A DNA stretch of 64,000 nucleotides from a virus. This document shows, piece after piece, positions 7,773 to 13,984 of this stretch. Both the position numbers and the translations under genes were made by a program. Numbering within the stretch: position 1 is the stretch's first letter; the number at the start of each line of letters is the position of its first letter. Below the pieces are notes generated by a model, which was given only the letters and a program-made list of their open reading frames with translations, was not told the origin of the DNA and did no database searches. The DNA lies in the IMG/VR virus record IMGVR_UViG_3300030101_002968, positions 1 through 64,000 of that record. One strand, 5' to 3'.

Positions 7773-7967
7773 ATGTCTTTTAACAAACTAGACAGTTTGT
7801 TTGACGATTTACAAGATACAGTAAATGACTGTCAAGCAGACGTTAGAAAATTTGTAGATGGTAATAACTCTGCAGGAACGAGAGTCAGAAAGGCGATGCA
7901 AGCTGTAAAAGCTTTAGCCCAAGAGGTTAGAGTCGAAGTGCAAGACCAAAAGAACTCACAGTTCTAA
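7773..7967 (+). CDS. Histone H1-like Hc1-family nucleoid protein
   Basis: A 64-residue protein matching the small Bacteroidetes histone-H1-like (Hc1) family: an N-terminal helix (LDSLFDDLQDTVNDCQADV), the turn KFVDGNNSAGTRVRK, and the C-terminal helix ALAQEVRVEVQDQKNS. The AGTRVRK and LAQEVRVEVQ blocks are its hallmarks. The bacterial homologues are DNA-associated and common in Flavobacteriia, which fits the proposed host. It is the last gene of the left arm and is followed at once by a terminator. A role in compacting phage DNA or displacing host chromatin proteins is inference. Confidence 0.8.
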   Translation: MSFNKLDSLFDDLQDTVNDCQADVRKFVDGNNSAGTRVRKAMQAVKALAQEVRVEVQDQKNSQF

Positions 7968-7973
7968 AATGAT

Positions 7974-8001
7974 AAAGGGAGCTTAACGGCTCCCTTTTTT
8001 T
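7974..8001 (+). terminator. Rho-independent terminator ending the left-arm operon
   Basis: AAAGGGAGC (7974-7982) pairs with GCTCCCTTT (7989-7997) around a 6-base loop, and the 3' arm runs into a tract of T through 8001. It sits 6 bases after the Hc1-like stop, at the meeting point of the + strand early arm and the - strand late arm. The reverse strand has a weaker T-rich exit, so it may also work for late transcription. Confidence 0.85.
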
Positions 8002-8116
8002 ATAATGCTATTAAAAATATAGTAATCATAAATACTATATATACTAGCGGACTAAGATCTATTGTTTGTGGTTTCATAATATCATAATCACTCCACAACT
8101 CATATAATTTATACAT
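8000..8116 (-). CDS. Tiny single-pass membrane peptide (38 aa) after the endolysin gene
   Basis: This 38-residue frame (MYKLYELWSDYDIMKPQTID, then LSPLVYIVFMITIFLIAL) starts 18 bases after the endolysin stop. The last 18 residues are almost all hydrophobic and form one membrane helix at the C-terminus; a second in-frame ATG sits at codon 14. Its stop lies against the terminator. Position next to the endolysin makes a lysis role (pinholin-like or holin regulator) possible. It is too short for statistical support. Confidence 0.4.
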   Translation of the reverse strand: MYKLYELWSDYDIMKPQTIDLSPLVYIVFMITIFLIAL

Positions 8117-8134
8117 TTCTATATTAACAAATTG

Positions 8135-8590
8135 TTAAATTATTTTGTAAGCAGTTTTGCCTTTATATTTATAAGCTTTTAAACATCTGTTTCTATTTTC
8201 CTTAGGTGATACGTAACTAACGTGTACCCAGTCTGGGTTATCATCATCACCAAACTCCCATATCATTTGATCAAAATCTAAATGCTCTCTAATAAAATTA
8301 AACATCTCTTTATTAGTTAAGTGACCGTATGTATCATCAAGGTCTATAGCTTGGCCGTGACAATGTTGTGACTTTTCACTACCACCAATTGCTTTGTTTA
8401 ATTCAGGTGATCTAAAAAAACTATTTATTTTTATAGGACCATTTGCATAAGTACGTAATGGCTCAAATATTTCATCAGCTAACAACTCCATGTTTGTTAA
8501 CTGTTTTCTGTCTGGCTTATTGTTTATTCCAAGGCGTAACGCTGTTCTGCTATACACACCTTCCTTATCGCTTATGTGTTCGCTTATCAT
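8135..8590 (-). CDS. M15-family peptidase endolysin
   Basis: A 151-residue zinc peptidase of the Peptidase M15 group (D-Ala-D-Ala carboxypeptidase/L-Ala-D-Glu endopeptidase type). Visible are KINSFFRSPELNKAIGG (substrate-side Arg/Ser), the first zinc motif SQHCHGQAIDLD (His and Asp), and the later PDWVHVSY (third ligand His). There is no signal peptide, so it needs a holin to reach peptidoglycan; a 3-TM holin gene lies about 51 kb away at 59167-59553. It overlaps the upstream gene by 4 bases and is near the end of the late operon. Confidence 0.88.
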   Translation of the reverse strand: MISEHISDKEGVYSRTALRLGINNKPDRKQLTNMELLADEIFEPLRTYANGPIKINSFFRSPELNKAIGGSEKSQHCHGQAIDLDDTYGHLTNKEMFNFIREHLDFDQMIWEFGDDDNPDWVHVSYVSPKENRNRCLKAYKYKGKTAYKII

Positions 8591-9045
8591 GTTATTACTC
8601 CTTTTGCTAATTCTATATGTTTACAAGTTTTTATACCAGGTGCGTTTCCACTAGTGTTGCTAGCCTCGTTGTCAGCTATTTCAACTATACTGTCAGTTGA
8701 ACTTTCAATAAAACTAATTAAGTTTCTACAAACACCTTTTGCATCTTGTCCGTTTACTTCTAAATATACTTTGTCAACGGCTAATAAAGCTGTGCCACCT
8801 ACATTAGAGTAGTTAGATAACGCAGGTTTAAATGTTAGCAAAACACCTCTGTACTCTGACTGGCTACCACCAGCAGGAATCTCAACTTGACCACTGTTAG
8901 CATCTTTGTTGTAAGGTATTACAGACAATAACCTGTCATATCTTAATAAAACGCTACTTCTCAATTCGCTATTAACACCGCTTTCAGCGCTTATAAAGCC
9001 ATCATCTGCAGATAAAGATGCTGTTCTAAAAAATAACCACTTCAT
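8587..9045 (-). CDS. Hypothetical phage protein (152 aa)
   Basis: I do not recognise a characterised family. It starts MKWLFFRTASLSADDGFIS and seems to be a small beta-rich protein; the start resembles accessory virion proteins of marine phages as I remember them. It contains two Cys near the C-terminus and no signal peptide. It overlaps the start or stop of both neighbours, placing it in the late operon between the T9SS-like protein and the endolysin. A virion role is likely but unproved. Confidence 0.6.
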   Translation of the reverse strand: MKWLFFRTASLSADDGFISAESGVNSELRSSVLLRYDRLLSVIPYNKDANSGQVEIPAGGSQSEYRGVLLTFKPALSNYSNVGGTALLAVDKVYLEVNGQDAKGVCRNLISFIESSTDSIVEIADNEASNTSGNAPGIKTCKHIELAKGVIT

Positions 9046-10880
9046 TATCTTATTATTTTTCTTTGTACTGTGCCATCGCTAAAATTAAAAAACAATACTT
9101 TATTTTTAATTATATCAGTTTCTCTACCTAGTATATCAGTAACAGATAATAAAACTTTTTCAGCACCTCTAACTAGCATTGGCCCTGACCAAGTGCCTTC
9201 ACAATAATTATATGTTGCTTGACATATAGTGTCCCACTCATTATCACAGCAATACTCGTCAACTTCTAATACCCAAGCGTAACAAGGATCGTTTAACCAG
9301 TAAGGTATACCAGGTCCTGTAATACAGTTTGCCGCATACAAGCATGCTATAGAATCGTTAGTATTAGCCTCAAAGTTATAATTGTAAGCATTAACATCCA
9401 TACAACCTTCAACTACAGCTATGCAAGACCCGTTATTTGTATTTGCAGCTGTATCGTAGTTTAAAGCAGTAGAATCTGTACAACCAAAAACAGCTAGCGT
9501 TTGACAGCTGTCTTGTATATTAATGTCTGTATAATAACCGTTAGCAGTGTCTACGTGGTAATCCAAATAAGCTGGTGATATACAGCCAGGATAGTAATAA
9601 CAAACCATACTAGTGTTAGCGCTGTCAACATAGTTAAACGCAGTGCTGTCCATACAGCCATAAATTTTATCTTCGCAAATATTGCCACAGTAAGTATTTC
9701 CTTCATAAGTTTTAAATGGTATTATAAATGGTGGTTGCACGCTTAAAGTAGTATCACCAAATGGATTTAATAAAGTAAAGCCACACTCTAATGCTGTGTG
9801 TTGAGCTTGTTGGCTTACAAATAATTTAGCATGTACTTTTGCTGGTGCATATAAACCTAAATCAAAAGACTGGTTAAATATTTGTTGGTCCATAAAAAAC
9901 TCTAGTGTATCGGCATCTTGCCATATCTCTAGTCTTGTACCTACCCAACCGTTACCTATAAGATCGTGTAATATTAAAGTATAACCACAAGAGTCTATAT
10001 CTTCCATTGTGTTTGCTAAAGGATCGTAATTGTACATTGTACTATCAATACAACCATATATCTTTAGAGTTACACAGCTACTGTCATCTATTGTTGCCAG
10101 TGGGTTATACTCTACATAATCATCGTCCATACAACCATATACAGGTGGTGGCGGCACACACGTGTCAGCATACCATACGTGGCTTGTATCATTACCAAAG
10201 TTAGCAACTGTACCATAAACTACCGTATCACCACATTGCATAACATAGTACGATCCATCTTGTCCACCCCATAAGCTACCAGCTATACCATCACCGTAAG
10301 TATCGTATATAGTAAAAGTTAATTCACCTACAGGTAAACACTTAAATTTAAATTGTGGTTGATAATCTGGCACGTTAGGATATGTACCGCCTGAAAACAC
10401 TACGTTACCTAAACTATCTTTTATATCCCAACTAGTTTCTTCTGGATATTGATCTAAGTTTACATTAACAACAGTTGGTACGCATGGTCCTGGCGGTGGT
10501 GGAGGTGGAGGTGGTAAACAACTTGGTACTTGCCTGTTAGAATATATGCCGCTTTGGAAGTTTGGTGTTGCATAATTTATTACAGTATCACCACATATTG
10601 ACACGTAATAACTACCATTCATACCATCGCCATACGTGTCTCTCATTAAAAATGTTATATCAGTTATACTGTCGTTTATATAACAAGTGTCTGTGTATGT
10701 TGTGTTTGGTGATGTATAATAACCAGCTGGCACATTACAAATAGTGTCGCCGTATAAGCTATCAGCAAATAAAGTCCAGTATGTTTCTGTAGGATATTGA
10801 TCTGTAGTTACATGTATAACAGCTTGTTTTTGTGCTAATATACTTAGCGGTAATAATAGTAGTATTAATAACTTTTTCAT
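9045..10880 (-). CDS. Secreted Cys-rich repeat protein with T9SS-like C-terminal sorting tail
   Basis: A 611-residue protein. Signal peptide MKKLLILLLLPLSILAQ. Three related beta modules each contain a D-x-x-G-x-G motif (RDTYGDGMNGSYYV, YDTYGDGIAGSLWG, HDLIGNGWVGTRLE), separated by poly-Pro. About five repeats of the type GC-x-D-x-x-x-x-N-Y with a trailing Cys follow (YGCMDSTAFNY, FGCTDSTALNY), known from marine Bacteroidetes secreted proteins. The last 40 residues (VLLSVTDILGRE, then DGTVQRKII) look like a type A T9SS sorting tail lacking its usual N-terminal strand. It would be exported by the host T9SS to the surface. Such a gene is unusual in a phage late operon. Confidence 0.78.
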   Translation of the reverse strand: MKKLLILLLLPLSILAQKQAVIHVTTDQYPTETYWTLFADSLYGDTICNVPAGYYTSPNTTYTDTCYINDSITDITFLMRDTYGDGMNGSYYVSICGDTVINYATPNFQSGIYSNRQVPSCLPPPPPPPPGPCVPTVVNVNLDQYPEETSWDIKDSLGNVVFSGGTYPNVPDYQPQFKFKCLPVGELTFTIYDTYGDGIAGSLWGGQDGSYYVMQCGDTVVYGTVANFGNDTSHVWYADTCVPPPPVYGCMDDDYVEYNPLATIDDSSCVTLKIYGCIDSTMYNYDPLANTMEDIDSCGYTLILHDLIGNGWVGTRLEIWQDADTLEFFMDQQIFNQSFDLGLYAPAKVHAKLFVSQQAQHTALECGFTLLNPFGDTTLSVQPPFIIPFKTYEGNTYCGNICEDKIYGCMDSTAFNYVDSANTSMVCYYYPGCISPAYLDYHVDTANGYYTDINIQDSCQTLAVFGCTDSTALNYDTAANTNNGSCIAVVEGCMDVNAYNYNFEANTNDSIACLYAANCITGPGIPYWLNDPCYAWVLEVDEYCCDNEWDTICQATYNYCEGTWSGPMLVRGAEKVLLSVTDILGRETDIIKNKVLFFNFSDGTVQRKIIR

Positions 10881-10966
10881 TATTTACAACATTTAGTTTC
10901 ACATATATTTAAACATAACTTGCCAAACGTTAATTTGCAAATTAATTTACATAATTTTTCTTTCAT
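10880..10966 (-). CDS. Tiny Cys-rich peptide (28 aa)
   Basis: A 28-residue frame with six Cys and eight Lys (MKEKLCKLICKLTFGKLCLN, then ICETKCCK). Its stop overlaps the start of the T9SS-like gene (TAATG), and its start lies next to the stop of the preceding tiny gene, the same packing as clearly real genes here. It has no match I know; the Cys pattern could bind metal or form disulfides. Confidence 0.4.
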   Translation of the reverse strand: MKEKLCKLICKLTFGKLCLNICETKCCK

Positions 10967-11080
10967 TTATTTGCCTCTTTTTCTTTGTTTAATTTTTTTA
11001 AAATCTGCTCCAGTTATTTTATTAAAAGGAGGAGCCATTCTAGCTATCTTTTTTTGCTTTGCAGATAATTTTTTAGCCAT
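10967..11080 (-). CDS. Tiny basic protein (37 aa)
   Basis: A 37-residue protein, MAKKLSAKQKKIARMAPPFN followed by KITGADFKKIKQRKRGK. About 40% of residues are Lys or Arg. The MAPP-x-x-KITGADFK core resembles small proteins often seen in marine phages (from memory, function unknown). Its start overlaps the stop of the preceding basic gene. A nucleic-acid-binding or virion-DNA role is possible. Confidence 0.6.
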   Translation of the reverse strand: MAKKLSAKQKKIARMAPPFNKITGADFKKIKQRKRGK

Positions 11081-11196
11081 TATTTCTTCTTTTTACGTTT
11101 AACTTTTCTTTTCTTTTTACGATTAGGATTACCCTTGCCGCCATCTTTTTTACTTGCCCAAACTGCTTTACGTTGAGCTGCACTTACATATCCCAT
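11080..11196 (-). CDS. Tiny Lys-rich protein (38 aa)
   Basis: A 38-residue protein starting MGYVSAAQRKAVWASKKDGG and ending in a run of Lys and Arg. The N-terminal AAQRKAVWA segment is typical of small phage proteins of unknown function. It is coupled with the next gene by a TAATG overlap and separated by 2 bases from the preceding stop. The tail would bind nucleic acid non-specifically. Confidence 0.6.
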   Translation of the reverse strand: MGYVSAAQRKAVWASKKDGGKGNPNRKKKRKVKRKKKK

Positions 11197-11198
11197 AG

Positions 11199-11327
11199 TT
11201 ATTTTTTTCTAGGTACACAATTAGGTACTTTTCTGCCTCCTTTTTTCTTCATTCCAACCATCATATATCCTTTCCAGCAAGGTCCTTTTTTACCTGACTT
11301 GTTTCCGCGTTTTAATTTATAAGCCAT
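11199..11327 (-). CDS. Small basic protein with GPCWKGYMMVG motif (42 aa)
   Basis: A 42-residue protein starting MAYKLKRGNKSGKKGPCWKG and ending KVPNCVPRKK. Two Cys frame a Gly/Lys-rich core. Its C-terminal motif (GGRKVPNCVPR) is one I associate with small marine phage proteins of unknown function. It lies in a run of five basic mini-genes on the late strand. Confidence 0.6.
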   Translation of the reverse strand: MAYKLKRGNKSGKKGPCWKGYMMVGMKKKGGRKVPNCVPRKK

Positions 11328-11345
11328 TTTTTTTATTTTTATTAG

Positions 11346-11618
11346 TTAACATTTCCATCTACGTCTAGCAGCTCTACCTCTTTCGCCTGTCCAACCTTTT
11401 GATCTTGCACAAAATGATTTTCTACGTTTAGCGGCTTTACTACCAGGTTTTACTTTACCTGTTACAGCTGTTTTCAATTTACTGCCAGGGTTTTTCTTTC
11501 TATACGCAGCAACACCACGTTTAGTCATACCAGCACCTTCTTTAGTTGTTCTAAAGTTTCTATTTTTACCTTTAGTAGTTTTTCGTACGTCTGGTTTTCT
11601 TTTTCTTTTAGCAGGCAT
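11346..11618 (-). CDS. Basic DUF6321-like protein (90 aa)
   Basis: A 90-residue protein with about a third Lys/Arg. The motifs TKRGVAAYRKKNPGSKLKTA and GSKAAKRRKSFCARSKGW match a widespread small-protein family of phages and giant viruses (I recall it as DUF6321). The KRRKSFCAR segment is its signature. Function is unknown; composition suggests nucleic-acid binding. Start chosen at the ATG that overlaps the stop of the gene above (TAATG). Confidence 0.7.
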   Translation of the reverse strand: MPAKRKRKPDVRKTTKGKNRNFRTTKEGAGMTKRGVAAYRKKNPGSKLKTAVTGKVKPGSKAAKRRKSFCARSKGWTGERGRAARRRWKC

Positions 11619-11737
11619 TATTTTCTTTTTTGTAAAAAAGCTCTTCTTCTACCGCAACTAGTTACAGGATTAGGGTTATTTTTTTGCACATAACCTCTTG
11701 TTACTTTAAACCTTTTTTGTCTATTAGTTCCAGTCAT
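11618..11737 (-). CDS. Tiny basic protein (39 aa)
   Basis: A 39-residue protein, MTGTNRQKRFKVTRGYVQKN followed by NPNPVTSCGRRRAFLQKRK, with about 30% Lys/Arg and one Cys. It is the first of the run of basic mini-genes and starts one base after the stop of the thioredoxin-like gene. No family recognised. Confidence 0.55.
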   Translation of the reverse strand: MTGTNRQKRFKVTRGYVQKNNPNPVTSCGRRRAFLQKRK

Positions 11738-11738
11738 T

Positions 11739-12062
11739 TTAAAAATCGCTCATTAATTGATTGTCTATCTCTTCTTGTATTTCTTTACGTGTTGCTACCA
11801 TTTTAAAACTAAGATCAGCTTGAAACCTAGCAACTTCTTCTCCATCTTTAAATATAATTATAGTAGGTATAACTGCAATTTTATGTTTTTTAGCTAAATC
11901 AGCATTTTTAGCTATATCTACATACGATATAGTTTTACAGTCTTCTAATTCCATTACCCATGGAACGTGATTAGTTTTGTTCCACTCAGCATTAAACTGA
12001 GATACTTGTATTTGGCTAAATGCCATATTACAAAACAACATTAATATTAAAATATATTTCAT
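11739..12062 (-). CDS. Secreted thioredoxin-fold protein lacking the CxxC motif
   Basis: A 107-residue protein with a signal peptide (MKYILILMLFCNMAFSQ). The mature part follows the thioredoxin pattern: FNAEW where thioredoxins have the strand before WCxxC, DIAKNADLAKKHKIAVIPT with the conserved cis-Pro, then IIIFKDGEEVARF. At the active site WCxxC is replaced by W27-N28-K29-T30-N31, so it cannot carry out dithiol exchange. It may be a scaffold or inhibitor in the periplasm. It overlaps the upstream membrane-protein gene by 4 bases. Confidence 0.7.
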   Translation of the reverse strand: MKYILILMLFCNMAFSQIQVSQFNAEWNKTNHVPWVMELEDCKTISYVDIAKNADLAKKHKIAVIPTIIIFKDGEEVARFQADLSFKMVATRKEIQEEIDNQLMSDF

Positions 12063-12337
12063 CTGTCGTATAGTTTGTCTTCTATTTTTTCTAACGTTTT
12101 CTTTATTTCTTCAACGTCTTTCTGCGTGTCCATAATAGTGTTACGTATCATTTGATCTTTCATATCAAACTCCATACGCGTAACCTCAGGTTTAACAACA
12201 GGTAATTCTTTTGCTTCTGCAATATCTGCCTGTAATGTAAACCACATACCTATTAACGCTGATAATCCAACGCCTATCGCTATTAATGTTTTTATGCTTA
12301 TTTTAAAGCTAGTATCTTCATTTAATTGTTTAGCCAT
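12059..12337 (-). CDS. Membrane-anchored coiled-coil protein (92 aa)
   Basis: A 92-residue protein with one membrane helix (about residues 13-34, ISIKTLIAIGVGLSALIGMW) and a charged heptad-like C-terminal helix (DTQKDVEEIKKTLEKIEDKL). This layout resembles small phage membrane proteins of the haemolysin XhlA/holin-accessory sort. It sits among exported proteins at the distal end of the late operon. A lysis or envelope-scaffold role is plausible but unproved. Confidence 0.62.
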   Translation of the reverse strand: MAKQLNEDTSFKISIKTLIAIGVGLSALIGMWFTLQADIAEAKELPVVKPEVTRMEFDMKDQMIRNTIMDTQKDVEEIKKTLEKIEDKLYDR

Positions 12338-12356
12338 TTTACTATATAGTTATATA

Positions 12357-13439
12357 TTAAAAGATTACGTAATTTACGCCAAATTTAAAGTCATACCACT
12401 CTCTATTCCAATACTTATTATATTTAGCCTCAACAAAATAACCTAAATTTTTGTTTTGTTTAATACCATATATAAAACCACCACTGTAATCATACCACTG
12501 ATCACCATCGTTAAAGTTGTGATATGAAAACTCGTTACCACTGTCATAATGATATGGCATTAAATTACCCCAAGCGTGTAGCCAAGTTTTTTTAGTATAC
12601 TTGTAATAATCAAAGCCAATTACTATAGAGTGTTGCATTATTCTTTCAAGCTCATTTTGTTTTCTTTCAACATAGTCAGATAAAACTTGTGGTATTACCA
12701 CAGCTTCCCAAACCTCAGCGTTTGTAGCAACAACTTCACCTTGTGGATTTGTATATACAGAGTTGGCTACATCTACATTGTAACCTTCTTGTAAAGCTAA
12801 ATAAGTATAATGTATATTACCGTTATCTAACATCCACTCTGCTAACGGATCATAACCATAAGGCTCAGCTAGTCTGTGTGCTAAGCCTATATTCCAAGAT
12901 AAGTTTTTAGCTTTTCTATATCTATATCTTTCAGATGCTTCAAAGTATTTTACATCAGCAAAACCATCTTCTAAATATTCTAGCTTTAAAGCAAAGAAAT
13001 TTATACAAACCTCGTCAGCACATCCGTCATCAGAACTCCATCTTAAAAAATGATGTTGATCCATATAGTCTATACCCTCTTGTCTTTTGTAATCTACTTC
13101 AAATAAATATTCTAAACCTCTTACTTTACCTACAGTGGCAGCATCGCTATAATTAGACTCTGTACCATCGTAAAAAGTTTGCGCTTTGTTTTCATAACCA
13201 AACCTAGCTATTTTACGAAGACCAACTGTAAAGTTGTAATCATATGGAGTTGATATTGTGCTTGTTGACAAACCATTGTCTACAGAAAACACATTAACGT
13301 CTGACAGCGAAGTACCACCGTTAACGGCTGCGTAAAACGTAGAAAACTTTAATAGTGATTGTAAATCTTGACTACAACATTTTTTAGGTGCAGCGCAAGA
13401 AACTAATGTTATTAATAATAGTATAATTAGTTTTTTCAT
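12357..13439 (-). CDS. Lipoprotein or outer-membrane protein (360 aa)
   Basis: The N-terminus MKKLIILLLITLVSCAAPKK is a lipoprotein signal with lipobox LVSC. The mature part is rich in Tyr, Trp and alternating strands and ends FGVNYVIF with a C-terminal Phe, suggesting an outer-membrane beta structure. I do not recognise the family. It overlaps the upstream lipoprotein gene by 4 bases. A phage-encoded surface lipoprotein could block receptors (superinfection exclusion), but this is inference from location and signal only. Confidence 0.65.
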   Translation of the reverse strand: MKKLIILLLITLVSCAAPKKCCSQDLQSLLKFSTFYAAVNGGTSLSDVNVFSVDNGLSTSTISTPYDYNFTVGLRKIARFGYENKAQTFYDGTESNYSDAATVGKVRGLEYLFEVDYKRQEGIDYMDQHHFLRWSSDDGCADEVCINFFALKLEYLEDGFADVKYFEASERYRYRKAKNLSWNIGLAHRLAEPYGYDPLAEWMLDNGNIHYTYLALQEGYNVDVANSVYTNPQGEVVATNAEVWEAVVIPQVLSDYVERKQNELERIMQHSIVIGFDYYKYTKKTWLHAWGNLMPYHYDSGNEFSYHNFNDGDQWYDYSGGFIYGIKQNKNLGYFVEAKYNKYWNREWYDFKFGVNYVIF

Positions 13440-13984
13440 TCTTTTATTTTAATTGTTATTTCATGTGGTGCGTATTCATTACCACCAAAGTATGGGTACA
13501 AATAATATCTTCTTACTAAACCCCAATAACCTTCTGGCCTACGTCTAACCTCTGTAGTGTCACCATTTATAACTATGATATAGTAAAACGTAGTTATATC
13601 TATTGAAGCGTTGTATATTTCGTTTGGCTCTATAGTTCTTATTGTAGCAGAGCTATGTCTACCTTCTTCATGTCTTAACCAGCACAACTCAATTTCTCCA
13701 TCTATATATCTCCAACCAAGCCTTATAGAGTATTTTTGATGAAGCTTACCAAAGTCACTCATGCCGTAGATTTTGTTAACGTCGCTTTGGTTTTCAGGCA
13801 CTTCAGTATAGTATATTGCTGATTCGTCAAGAATAAAGTCAAATGTAATTCTTGAGTTGTCTGGGTGGTTTATAAAAGTACCAGAGCTATGTTTGCCTTC
13901 TGGTATAATATATGTTCTAAAACCTAAATCGTCAGTTTCTTTAGCACATGCTATACACAACAACAGTAACAAAAGCCATCTCAT
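13436..13984 (-). CDS. Lipoprotein (182 aa)
   Basis: The chosen ATG at 13984 starts MRWLLLLLLCIACAKETDD, a typical lipoprotein signal with lipobox CIAC, and its ATGA overlaps the stop of the 3366-aa gene. The frame is open further upstream to 14107, but that extension would read inside the giant gene and bury the signal peptide, so I reject it. The mature part is beta-rich (GFRTYIIPEGKH, SIRLGWRYIDGEIELCW) without a family I can name. It forms an exported pair with the next gene. Confidence 0.7.
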   Translation of the reverse strand: MRWLLLLLLCIACAKETDDLGFRTYIIPEGKHSSGTFINHPDNSRITFDFILDESAIYYTEVPENQSDVNKIYGMSDFGKLHQKYSIRLGWRYIDGEIELCWLRHEEGRHSSATIRTIEPNEIYNASIDITTFYYIIVINGDTTEVRRRPEGYWGLVRRYYLYPYFGGNEYAPHEITIKIKE

